Source: Styela clava (taxonomy: Eukaryota; Chordata; Ascidiacea; Stolidobranchia; Styelidae). Taken from it: 64,000 bases of DNA. Position 1 is the stretch's first letter. The number at the start of each line of letters is the position of its first letter. Shown piece after piece: positions 1 through 10,839 of the stretch. Where the stretch lies: assembly GCF_964204865.1 (NCBI RefSeq), contig NC_135255.1, positions 17,761,135 through 17,825,134 of the forward strand, written 5' to 3'. A program made the translations under genes and the position numbers. The notes under the pieces are model-generated. The model did not search any database and was not told where the DNA came from. It saw only the letters and a list, made by a program, of their open reading frames with translations.

Positions 1-198
1 GCACGAAGACAGCTGCAAATCTTCCATACTGCTTCCACCGGAGTAACTTCGGAACGCACAACAATTTCACGAATTCTTTAAATGGAAGTTAGATGGGCAT
101 TGTGATGTCACAGAGCAGAGACGGCAATTAAAATGTATTTGGTTACAGGCGAAGAGAATCTGGAATTTCTTTAACCGGTTAACTGCAGCGTGACGTTT

Positions 199-232
199 GA
201 CGTAATAATTTATTGTTTTAGCTTATTACGTC
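199..232. promoter_or_regulatory. Perfect inverted repeat of CRE/ATF-like half-sites in the spacer
   Basis: GACGTAATAA (199-208) and TTATTACGTC (223-232) are exact reverse complements with a 14-nt spacer. They are preceded by another TGACGT at 191-196. The pair recurs in most units. Some units carry CTTATTACGATG or GACGAAATAA and lose perfect symmetry. TGACGTAA resembles ATF/CREB-family sites; a regulatory role is inference. Confidence 0.4.
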
Positions 233-634
233 GCAATGGTTACAAATTAATTTCGAGTGATTTATCCTGGTATCTCTCAAAATTATTGACGAATCTAGAT
301 CGTTTTGTGATCCCTTGCTGCAAGAGATATGCAGCGTGCTTTGGACATATGGAAGTATTTTAGTGAAACAGTTTCCGTTATTCAATGTCACTTATGTGAC
401 AAATTTACAGTGCCCAGTGTGCAAATTCTTCTTTGAGATATCATACGGAAAAACAGCATCAACTGCGCCACATGGAATAGACAATTTACGCTTTTACCGA
501 AAACTGATTATGAATTTATCATTGTCCAATTTTCATAATCAGCAATCTTGGTACTTCAATTATTTTTCACCTCTATTGGGTCTCTACAAATACAGTTAGT
601 GATATTCTTTTAAATGAAACGCTACAGGAGATAA

Positions 635-653
635 ATTTGCGAAGACGTAATCA
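635..653 (+). promoter_or_regulatory. Candidate distal element: octamer-like plus CRE-like site
   Basis: ATTTGCGA (635-642) matches 6 of 8 positions of the octamer ATTTGCAT and is followed by GACGTAATCA. It lies 218-225 bp upstream of the U2 start, where vertebrate snRNA genes have their distal sequence element. It is kept in nearly all A and B spacers (B reads ATTTGCGATGACGTAATC). Function is inferred from position and conservation. Confidence 0.4.
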
Positions 654-740
654 TTTCTGACAAAATTGTACATTATAAAGATGATTTGTACCTGAGATGT
701 CAGTCAACGGTTAAAATAAATCGTAACCTTCAACCATCCA

Positions 741-757
741 GAATGGGTCAACCATTC
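741..757. promoter_or_regulatory. Short inverted repeat at about -119 of U2
   Basis: GAATGG and CCATTC flank GTCAA, forming a 17-bp palindrome 103-119 bp upstream of the U2 start. A-type units keep it. B-type units change the left arm (AAAATTGGTCAACCATTCC). Meaning unknown. Confidence 0.25.
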
Positions 758-794
758 CCAGCCCTACTAATTAGTATTGTAAGTGGAAACTTAA

Positions 795-812
795 TCACCG
801 TCACCGGAACCG
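795..812 (+). promoter_or_regulatory. Proximal sequence element (PSE) of the U2 promoter
   Basis: TCACCGTCACCGGAACCG lies at -65 to -48 of the U2 start at 860. It resembles the vertebrate snRNA PSE core (TCACCNTNAC followed by an A-rich part). The same spacing holds in all copies I measured, for example 15294 to 15359. Copies in the right half read TCGCCATCACCGGCACCG or TCACCATCACCGGCACCG. No TATA box sits at -25, which fits RNA polymerase II transcription of U2. In these genes the PSE recruits the SNAPc complex. Confidence 0.75.
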
Positions 813-859
813 TTTTCATAAATTCCTAATACATTATTGCGTGAAAACACCGACCATTT

Positions 860-1046
860 ATCGCTTCTTCGGCCTATTGGCTAAGATCAAGTGTAGTAAC
901 TGTTCTATTCAGATTAATACCTGAATCGTGGGGTACTCCCCCACTCTTGTATTAATTTGATTTTTGCGACGACGAGAGCGAGGGTTTGGCTTGCCACTCC
1001 GTTCTCACCGGTCGACTTGGCGTTGCACTACAGCCTTGACTGGCCC
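860..1046 (+). ncRNA. U2: U2 spliceosomal snRNA, copy 1
   Basis: U2 pairs with the intron branch point in the spliceosome. Recognised by the 5' end ATCGCTTC, then GGCC-TATT-GGCTAAGATCAAG, the branch-point recognition sequence GTGTAGTA, stem-loop IIa (TTCAG/CTGAA), IIb (GTGGGGTACTCCCCCAC), the Sm site ATTTTTG, stem III (GAGAGCG/CGCTCTC) and loop IV with TTGCACTAC, where U2B'' would bind. The length of 187 nt agrees with ~188 nt in human. The 3' end is placed by analogy and may be off by a few bases. This copy has TTTGG for TTCGG in stem-loop III and CGTTCTC in the stem, leaving a G-U pair. Confidence 0.95.
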
Positions 1047-1050
1047 GTCA

Positions 1051-1067
1051 CTTTCCTATTCGGAAAG
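1051..1067 (+). promoter_or_regulatory. Conserved hairpin 4 nt after U2, candidate 3'-end signal
   Basis: CTTTCC-TATTC-GGAAAG forms a 6-bp stem with a 5-nt loop just after the mature 3' end. It is present after every U2 copy. Changes cluster in the loop (TATTT, CATTT, TATTA), while the stem is kept in nearly all units. In vertebrates a 3' box follows snRNA genes at this place; no close match to the vertebrate box is seen, so this hairpin and the following GTTACGATTTATA are the best candidates. Confidence 0.4.
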
Positions 1068-2029
1068 TTACGATTTATCTAATGTTTGTCATGTTTCTCC
1101 TACTACTTTGTGAGGCAAAGCGAGTACTCACCCTCGTTCCGTGTCTTTTGGAATGGGCGCGGAGCGTCAGGCACGAAGACAGCTGCAAATCTTCCATACT
1201 GCTTCCACCGGAGTAACTTCGGAACGCACAACAATTTCACGAATTCTTTAAATGGAAGTTAGATGGGCATTGTGATGTCACAGAGCAGAGACTGCAATTA
1301 AAATGTATTTGGTTACAGGCGAAGAGAATCTGGAATTTCTTTAACCAGTTAACTGCAGCGTGACGTTTGACGTAATAATTTATTGTTTTAGCTTATTACG
1401 TCGCAATGGTTACAAATTAATTTCGAGTGATTTATCCTGGTATCTCTCAAAATTATTGACGAATCTAGATCGTTTTGTGATCCCTTGCTGCAAGAGATAT
1501 GCAGCGTGCTTTGGACATATGGAAGTGTTTTAGTGAAACAGTTTCCGTTATTCAATGTCACTTATGTGACAAATTTACAGTGCCCAGTGAGCAAATTCTT
1601 CTTTGAGATATCATACGGAAAAACAGCATCAACTGCGCCACATGGAATAGACAATTTACGCTTTTACCGAAAACTGACTATGAATTTATCATTGTCCAAT
1701 TTTCATAATCAGCAATCTTGGTACTTCAATTATTTTTCACCTCTATTGGGTCTCTACAAATACAGTTAGTGATATTCTTTTAAATGAAACGCTACAAGAG
1801 ATAAATTTGCGAAGACGTAAACATTTCTGACAAAATTGTACATTATAAAGATGATTTGTACCTGAGATGTCAGTCAACGGTTAAAATAAATCGTAACCTT
1901 CAACCATCCAGAATGGGTCAACCATTCCCAGCCCTACTAATTAGTATTGTAAGTGGAAACTTAATCACCGTCACCGGAACCGTTTTCATAAATTCCCAAT
2001 ACATTATTGCGTGAAAACACCTACCATTT

Positions 2030-2203
2030 ATCGCTTCTTCGGCCTATTGGCTAAGATCAAGTGTAGTAACTGTTCTATTCAGATTAATACCTAAATCGTG
2101 GGAGTGTATTAATTTGATTTTTGCGACGACGTGAGCGAGGGTTCGGCTTGCCACTCCGCTCTCACCGGTCGACTTGGCGTTGCACTACAGCCTTGACTGG
2201 CCC
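2030..2203 (+). pseudogene. U2: U2 snRNA copy 2, stem-loop IIb deleted
   Basis: Only 174 nt. The IIb hairpin is replaced by CGTGGGAGTGTATT, a net loss of 13 nt that removes the 3' arm. It also has CTAAATCG after IIa and GTGAGCG in stem III. The 5' half, Sm site and promoter are intact, so it may still be transcribed. I call it a likely defective gene. Confidence 0.8.
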
Positions 2204-3186
2204 GTCACTTTCCTATTCGGAAAGTTACGATTTATATAATGTTTGTCATGTTTCTCCTACTACTTTGTAAGGCAAAGCGAGTACTCACCCTCGTTCCGTG
2301 TCTTTTAGAATGGGCGCGGAGCGTCAGGCACGAAGACAGCTGCAAATCTTCCAAACTGCTTCCACCGGAGTAACTTCGGAACGCACAACAATTTCACGAA
2401 TTCTTTAAATGGAAGTTAAATGGGCATGGTGATGTCACAGAGCAGAGACTGCAATTAAAATGTATTTGGTTACAGGCGAAGAGAATCTGGAATTTCTTTA
2501 ACCGGTTAACTGCAGCGTGACGTTTGACGTAATAATTTATTGTTTTAGCTTATTACGTCGCAATGGTTACAAATTAATTTCGAGTGATTTATCCTGGTAT
2601 CTCTCAAAATTATTGACGAATCTAGATCGTTTTGTGATCCCTTGCTGCAAGAGATATGCAGCGTGCTTTGGACATATGGAAGTATTTTAGTGAAACAGTT
2701 TCCGTTATTCAATGTCACTTATGTGAAAAATTTACAGTGCCCAGTGTGCAAATTCTTCTTTGAGATATCATACGGAAAAACAGCATCAACTGCGCCACAT
2801 GGAATAGACAATTTACGCTTTTACCGAAAACTGATTATGAATTTATCATTGTCCAATTTTCATAATCAGCAATCTTGGTACTTCAATTATTTTTCACCTC
2901 TATTGGGTCTCTACAAATACAGTTAGTGATATTCTTTTAAATGAAACGCTACAGGAGATAAATTTGCGAAGACGTAATCATTTCTGACAAAATTGTACAT
3001 TATAAAGATGATTTGTACCTGAGATGTCAGTCAACGGTTAAAATAAATCGTAACCTTCAACCATCCAGAATGGGTCAACCATTCCCAGCCCTACTAATTA
3101 GTATTGTAAGTGGAAACTTAATCACCGTCACCAGAACCGTTTTCATAAATTCCCAATACATTATTGCGTGAAAACACCGACCATAT

Positions 3187-3373
3187 ATCGCTTCTTCGGC
3201 CTATTGGCTAAGATCAAGTGTAGTAACTGTTCTATTCAGATTAATACCTGAATCGTGGGGTACTCCCCCGCTCTTGTATTAATTTGATTTTTGCGACGAC
3301 GACAGCGAGGGTTCGGCTTGCCACTCCGCTCTCACCGGTCGACTTGGCGTTGCACTACAGCCTTGACTGGCCC
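3187..3373 (+). ncRNA. U2: U2 snRNA, copy 3
   Basis: 187 nt. Has CCCCCGCTCT after loop IIb and GACAGCG in the stem III 5' arm, which breaks one pair. The base before the start is A rather than T (CCATATATCG). Confidence 0.9.
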
Positions 3374-4356
3374 GTCACTTTCCTATTCGGAAAGTTACGA
3401 TTTATATAATGTTTGTCATGTTTCTCCTACTACTTTGTAAGGCAAAGCGAGTACTCACCCTCGTTCCGTGTCTTTTGGAGTGGGCGCGGAGCGTCAGGCA
3501 CGAAGACAGCTGCAAATCTTCCATACTGCTTCCACCGGAGTAACTTCGGAACGCACAACAATTTCACGAATTCTTTAAATGTAAGTTAGATGGGCATTTT
3601 GATGTCACAGAGCAGAGACTGCAATTAAAAAGTATTTGGTTACAGGCGAAGAGAATCTGGAATTTCTTTAACCGGTTAACTGCAGCGTGACGTTTGACGT
3701 AATAATTTATTGTTTTAGCTTATTACGTCGCAATGGTTACAAATTAATTTCGAGTGATTTATCCTGGTATCTCTCAAAATTATTGACGAATCTAGATCGT
3801 TTTGTGATCCCTTGCTGCAAGAGATATGCAGCGTGCTTTGGACACATGGAAGTATTTTAGTGAAACAGTTTCCGTTATTCAATGTCACTTATGTGACAAA
3901 TTTACAGTGCCCAGTGTGCAAATTCTTCTTTGAGATATCATACGGAAAAACAGCATCAACTGCGCCACATGGAATAGACAATTTACGCTTTTACCGAAAA
4001 CTGATTATGAATTTATCATTGTCCAATTTTCATAATCAGCAATCTTGGTACTTCAATTATTTTTCACCTCTATTGGGTCTCTACAAATACAGTTAGTGAT
4101 ATTCTTTTAAATGAAACGCTACAGGAGATAAATTTGCGAAGACGTAATCATTTCTGACAAAATTGTACATTATAAAGATGATTTGTACCTGAGATGTCAG
4201 TCAACGGTTAAAATAAATCGTAACCTTCAACCATCCAGAATGGGTCAACCATTCCCAGCCCTACTAATTAGTATTGTAAGTGGAAACTGAATCACCGTCA
4301 CCGGAACCGTTTTCATAAATTCCCAATACATTATTGCGTGAAAACACCGACCATTT

Positions 4357-4543
4357 ATCGCTTCTTCGGCCTATTGGCTAAGATCAAGTGTAGTAACTGT
4401 TCTATTCAGATTAATACCTGAATCGTGGGGTACTCCCCCACTCTTGTATTAATTTGATTTTTGCGACGACGAGAGCGAGGGTTCGGCTTGCCACTCCGCA
4501 CTCACCGGTCGACTTGACGTTGCACTACAGCCTTGACTGGCCC
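4357..4543 (+). ncRNA. U2: U2 snRNA, copy 4
   Basis: 187 nt. Differs from the consensus by CGCACTC in the stem III 3' arm and GACTTGACG in stem IV. Confidence 0.93.
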
Positions 4544-5526
4544 GTCACTTTCCTATTCGGAAAGTTACGATTTATATAATGTCTGTCATGTTTCTCCTAC
4601 TACTTTGTAAGGCAAAGCGAGTACTCACCCTCGTTCCGTGTCTTTTGGAGTGGGCGCGGAGCGTCAGGCACGAAGACAGCTGCAAATCTTCCATACTGCT
4701 TCCACCGGAGTAACTTCGGAACGCACAACAATTTCACGAATTCTTTAAATGGAAGTTAGATGGGCATTGTGATGTCACAGAGCAGAGACTGCAATTAAAA
4801 TGTATTTGGTTACAGGCGAAGAGAATCTGGAATTTCTTTAACCGGTTAACTGCAGCGTGACGTTTGACGCAATAATTTATTGTATTAGCTTATTACGTCG
4901 CAATGGTTACAAATTAATTTCGAGTGATTTATCCTGGTATCTCTCAAAATTATTGACGAATCTAGATCGTTTTGTGATCCCTTGCTGCAAGAGATATGCA
5001 GCGTGCTTTGGACATATGGAAGTATTTTAGTGAAACAGTTTCCGTTATTCAATGTCACTTATGTGACAAATTCACAGTGCCCAGTGTGCAAATTCTTCTT
5101 TGAGATATCATACGGAAAAACAGCATCAACTGCGCCACATGGAATAGACAATTTACGCTTTTACCGAAAACTGATTATGAATTTATCATTGTCCAATTTT
5201 CATAATCAGCAATCTTGGTACTTCAATTATTTTTCACCTCTATTGGGTCTCTACAAATACAGTTAGTGATATTCTTTTAAATGAAACGCTACAGGAGATA
5301 AATTTGCGAAGACGTAATCATTTCTGACAAAATTGTACATTATAAAGATGATTTGTACCTGAGATGTCAGTCAACGGTTAAAATAAATCGTAACCTTCAA
5401 CCATCCAGAATGGGTCAACCATTCCCAGCCCTACTAATTAGTATTGTAAGTGGAAACTGAATCACCGTCACCGGAACCGTTTTCATAAATTCCCAATACA
5501 TTATTGCGTGAAAACACCGACCATTT

Positions 5527-5713
5527 ATCGCTTCTTCGGCCTATTGGCTAAGATCAAGTGTAGTAACTGTTCTATTCAGATTAATACCTGAATCGTGGGG
5601 TACTCCCCCACTCTTGTAATAATTTGATTTTTGCGACGACGAAAGCGAGGGTTCGGCTTGCCACTCCGCTCTCACCGGTCGACTTGACGTTGCACTACAG
5701 CCTTGACTGGCCC
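5527..5713 (+). ncRNA. U2: U2 snRNA, copy 5
   Basis: 187 nt. Has TTGTAATAA before the Sm site, GAAAGCG in stem III and GACTTGACG in stem IV. The hairpin after the gene is weakened (CTTTCTTATTCGGAAAA). Confidence 0.92.
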
Positions 5714-6696
5714 GTCACTTTCTTATTCGGAAAATTACGATTGATATAATGTTTGTCATGTTTCTCCTACTACTTTGTAAGGCAAAGCGAGTACTCACCC
5801 TCGTTCCGTGTCTTTTGGAGTGGGCGCGGAGCGTCAGGCACGAAGACAGCTGCAAATCTTCCATACTGCTTCCACCGGAGTAACTTCGGAACGCATAACA
5901 ATTTCACGAATTCTTTAAATGAAAGTTAGATGGGCATTGTGATGTCACAGAGCAGAGACTGCAATTAAAATGTATTTGGTTACAGGCGAAGAGAATCTGG
6001 AATTTCTTTAACCGGTTAACTGCAGCGTGACGTTTGACGTAATAATTTATTGTTTAAGCTTATTACGTCGCAATGGTTACAAATTAATTTCGAGTGATTT
6101 ATCCTGGTTTCTCTCAAAATTATTGACGAATCTAGATCGTTTTGTGATCCCTTGCTGCAAGAGATATGCAGCGTGCTTTGGACATATGGAAGTATTTTAG
6201 TGAAACAGTTTCCGTTATTCAATGTCACTTATGTGACAAATTTACAGTGCCCAGTGTGCAAATTCTTCTTTGAGATATCATACGGAAAAACAGCATCAAC
6301 TGCGCCACATGGAATAGACAATTTACGCTTTTACCGAAAACTGATTAGGAATTTATCATTGTCCAATTTTCATAATCAGCAATCTTGGTACTTCAATTAT
6401 TTTTCACCTCTATTGGGTCTCTACAAATACAGTTAGTGATATTCTTTTAAATGAAACGCTACATGAGATAAATTTGCGAAGACGTAATCATTTCTGACAA
6501 AATTGTACATTATAAAGATGATTTGTACCTGAGATGTCAGTCAACGGTTAAAATAAATCGTAACCTTTAACCATCCAGAATGGGTCAATCATTCCCAGCC
6601 CTACTAATTAGTATTGTAAGTGGAAACTTAATCACCGTCACCGGCACCGTTTTCATAAATTCCCAATACATTATTGCGTAAAAACACCGACCATTT

Positions 6697-6883
6697 ATCG
6701 CTTTTTCGGCCTATTGGCTAAGATCAAGTGTAGTAACTGTTTTATTCAGATTAATACCTGAATTGTGGGGAACTCCCCCACTCTTGTATTAATTTGATTT
6801 TTGCGACGACGAGAGCGAGGGTTCGGCTTGCCACTCCGCTCTCGCCGGTCGGCTTGGCGTTGCACTACAGCCTTGACTGGCCC
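6697..6883 (+). ncRNA. U2: U2 snRNA, copy 6
   Basis: 187 nt. Has CTTTTTCGG in stem-loop I, GTTTTATTC after the branch-point region, GGGGAACTCCCCC in IIb and CTCGCCGGTCGGC in III/IV. It is followed by the truncated spacer. Confidence 0.92.
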
Positions 6884-7146
6884 GTCACTTTCCTATTCGG
6901 AAAGTTACGATTTATATAATGTTTGTCATGTTTCTCCTACTACTTTGCAAGGCAAAGCGAGTACTCACCCACCCACCGGTTAAAGATGATTTGTACCTGA
7001 GATGTCAGTCAACGGTTAAAATAAATCGTAACCTTCAACCATTCCCAGCCCTACTAATTAGTATTGTAAGTGGAAACTTAATCACCGTCACCGGAACCGT
7101 TTTCATAAATTCCCAATACATTATTGCGTGAAAACACCGACCATTT
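6884..7146 (+). repeat. Truncated array unit (spacer deletion of ~720 bp)
   Basis: Between U2 copies at 6697 and 7147 the spacer is only 263 bp. The sequence jumps at ~6970-6985 from the 5' spacer (GCGAGTACTCACCC) through ACCCACCGGTTAAAG to the promoter-proximal spacer (GATGATTTGTACCTG). The PSE and ~165 bp upstream of the next U2 are kept. The candidate octamer/CRE region at about -220 is lost for the downstream copy. Confidence 0.9.
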
Positions 7147-7333
7147 ATCGCTTCTTCGGCCTATTGGCTAAGATCAAGTGTAGTAACTGTTCTATTCAGA
7201 TTAATACCTGAATCGTGGGGTACTCCCCCACTCTTGTATTAATTTGATTTTTGCGACGACGAGAGCGAGGGTTCGGCTTGCCACTCCGCTCTCACCGGTC
7301 GACTTGGCGTTGCACTACAGCCTTGACTGGCCC
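7147..7333 (+). ncRNA. U2: U2 snRNA, copy 7
   Basis: 187 nt, equal to the array consensus over the gene. Its upstream spacer is cut to 263 bp, so it keeps the PSE but lacks the -220 region. Confidence 0.95.
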
Positions 7334-8313
7334 GTCACTTTCCTATTAGGAAAGTTACGATTTATATAATGTTTGTCATGTTTCTCCTACTACTTTGTAA
7401 GGCAAAGCGAGTACTCACCCTCGTTCCGTGTCTTTTGGAATGGGCGCGGAGCGTCAGGCACGAACAGCTGCAAATCTTTCATACTGCTTCCACCGGAGTA
7501 ACTTCGGAACGCACAACAATTTCACGAATTCTTTAAATGGAAGTTAGATGGGCATTGTGATATCACAGAGCAGAGACTGCAATTAAAATGTATTTGGTTA
7601 CAGGCGAAGAGAATCTGGAATTTCTTTAACCGGTTAACTGCAGCGTGACGTTTGACGTAATAATTTATTGTTTTAGCTTATTACGTCGCAATGGTTACAA
7701 ATTAATTTCGAGTGATTTATCCTGGTATCTCTCAAAATTATTGACGAATCTAGATCGTTTTGTGATCCCTTGCTGCAAGAGATATGCAGCGTGCTTTGGA
7801 CATATGGAAGTATTTTAGTGAAACAGTTTCCGTTATTCAATGTCACTTATGTGACAAATTTACAGTGCCCAGTGTGCAAATTCTTCTTTGAGATATCATA
7901 CGGAAAACAGCATCAACTGCGCCACATGGAATAGACAATTTACGCTTTTACCGAAAACTGATTATGAATTCATCATTGTCCAATTTTCATAATCAGCAAT
8001 CTTGGTACTTCAATTATTTTTCACCTCTATTGGGTCTCTACAAATACAGTTAGTGATATTCTTTTAAATGAAACGCTACAGGAGATAAATTTGCGAAGAC
8101 GTAATCATTTCTGACAAAATTGTACATTATAAAGATGATTTGTACCTGAGATGTAAGTCAACGGTTAAAATAAATCGTAACCTTCAACCATCCAGAATGG
8201 GTCAACCATTCCCAGCCCTACTAATTAGTATTGTAAGTGGAAACTTAGTCACCGTCACCGGAACCGTTTTCATAAATTCCCAATACATTATTGCGTGAAA
8301 ACACCGACCATTT

Positions 8314-8500
8314 ATCGCTTCTTCGGCCTATTGGCTAAGATCAAGTGTAGTAACTGTTCTATTCAGGGTAATACCTGAATCGTGGGGTACTCCCCCACTC
8401 TTGTATTAATTTGATTTTTGCGACGACGAGAACGAGGGTTCGGCTTGCCACTCCGCTCTCACCGGTCGGCTTGGCGTTGCTCTACAGCCTTGACTGACCC
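8314..8500 (+). ncRNA. U2: U2 snRNA, copy 8
   Basis: 187 nt. Has CAGGGTAATACC in the IIa loop, GAGAACG in stem III, TGCTCTAC in loop IV and TGACTGACCC at the 3' end. Confidence 0.92.
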
Positions 8501-9483
8501 GTCACTTTCCTATTCGGAAAGTTACGATTTATATAATGTTTGTCATGTTTCTCCTACTACTTTGTAAGGCAAAGCGAGTACTCACCCTCGTTCCGTGTCT
8601 TTTGGAATGGGCGCGGAGCGTCAGGCACGAAGACAGCTGCAAATCTTCCATACTGCTTCCACCGGAGTAACTTCGGAACGCATAACAATTTCACGAATTC
8701 TTTAAATGGAAGTTAGATGGGCATTGTGATGTCACAGAGCAGAGACTGCAATTAAAATGTATTTGGTTACAGGCGAAGAGAATCTGGAATTTCTTTAACC
8801 GGTTAACTGCAGCGTGACGTTTGACGTAATAATTTATTGTTTTAGCTTATTTCGTCGCAATGGTTACAAATTAATTTCGAGTGATTTATCCTGGTATCTC
8901 TCAAAATTATTGACGAATCTAGATCGTTTTGTGATCCCTTGCTGCAAGAGATATGCAGCGTGCTTTGGACATATGGAAGTATTTTAGTGAAACAGTTTCC
9001 GTTATTCAATGTCACTTATGTGACAAATTTACAGTGCCCAGTGTGCAAATTCTTCTTTGAGATATCATACGGAAAAACAGCATCAACTGCGCCACATGGA
9101 ATAGACAATTTACGCTTTTACCGAAAACTGATTATGAATTTATCATTGTCCAATTTTCATAATCAGCAATCTTGGTACTTCAATTATTTTTCACCTCTAT
9201 TGGGTCTCTACAAATACAGTTAGTGATATTCTTTTAAATGAAACGCTACAGGAGATAAATTTGCAAAGACGTAATCATTTCTGACAAAATTGTACATTAT
9301 AAAGATGATTTGTACCTGAGATGTCAGTCAACGGTTAAAATAAATCGTAACCTTCAACCATCAAGAATGGGTCAACCATTCCCAGCCCTACTCATTAGTA
9401 TTGTAAGTGGAAACTTAATCACCGTCACCGGCACCGTTTTCATAAATTCCCAATACATTATTGCGTGAAAACACCGACCATTT

Positions 9484-9669
9484 ATCGCTTCTTCGGCCTA
9501 TTGGCTAAGATCAAGTGTAGTAACTGTTCTATTCAGATTAATACCTGAATCGTGGGGTACTCCCCACTCTTGTATTAATTTGATTTTTGCGACGACGAGA
9601 GCGAGGGTTCGGCTTGCCACTCCGCTCTCACCGGTCGACTTGGCGTTGCACTACAGCCTTGACTGGCCC
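9484..9669 (+). ncRNA. U2: U2 snRNA, copy 9
   Basis: 186 nt. Loop IIb has one C less (GTACTCCCCACTC). Otherwise consensus. Confidence 0.94.
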
Positions 9670-10652
9670 GTCACTTTCCTATTCGGAAAGTTACGATTTA
9701 TATAATGTTTGTCATGTTTCTCCTACTACTTTGTAAGGCAAAGCGAGTACTCATCCTCGTTCCGTGTCTTTTGGAATGGGCGCGGAGCGTCAGGCACGAA
9801 GACAGCTGCAAATCTTCCATACTGCTTCCACCGGAGTCACTTCGGAACGCACAACAATTTCACGAATTCTTTAAATGGAAGTTAGATGGGCATTATGATG
9901 TCACAGAGCAGAGACTGCAATTAAAATGTATTTGGTTACAGGCGAAGAGAATCTGGAATTTCTTTAACCGGTTAACTGCAGCGTGACGTTTGACGTAATA
10001 ATTTATTGTTTTAGCTTATTACGTCGCAATGGTTACAAATTAATTTCGAGTGATTTATCCTGGTATCTCTCAAAATTATTGACGAATCTAGATCGTTTTG
10101 TGATCCCTTGCTGCAAGAGATATGCAGCGTGCTTTGGACATATGGAAGTATTTTAGTGAAACAGTTTCCGTTATTCAATGTCACTTATGTGACAAATTTA
10201 CAGTGCCCAGTGTGCAAATTCTTCTTTGAGATATCATACGGAAAAACAGCATCAACTGCGCCACATGGAATAGACAATTTACGCTTTTACCGAAAACTGA
10301 TTATGAATTTATCATTGTCCAATTTTCATAATCAGCAATCTTGGTACTTCAATTATTTTTCACCTCTATTGGGTCTCTACAAATACAGTTAGTGATATTC
10401 TTTTAAATGAAACGCTACAGGAGATAAATTTGCGAAGACGTAATCATTTCTGACAAAATTGTACATTATAAAGATGATTTGTACCTGAGATGTCAGTCAA
10501 CGGTTAAAATAAATCGTAACCTTCAACCATCCAGAATGAGTCAACCATTCCCAGCCCTACTAATTAGCATTGTAAGTGGAAACTTAATCACCGTCACCGG
10601 AACCGTTTTCATAAATTCCCAATACATTATTGCGTGAAAACACCGACCATTT

Positions 10653-10839
10653 ATCGCTTCTTCGGCCTATTGGCTAAGATCAAGTGTAGTAACTGTTCTA
10701 TTCAGATTAATACCTGAATCGTGGGGTACTCCCCCACTCTTGTATTAATTTGATTTTTGCGACGACGAGAGCGAGGGTTCGGCTTGCCACTCCGCTCTCA
10801 CCGGTCGACTTGGCGTTGCACTACAGCCTTGACTGGCCC
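10653..10839 (+). ncRNA. U2: U2 snRNA, copy 10
   Basis: 187 nt, consensus sequence throughout. A good reference copy for the array. Confidence 0.95.
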
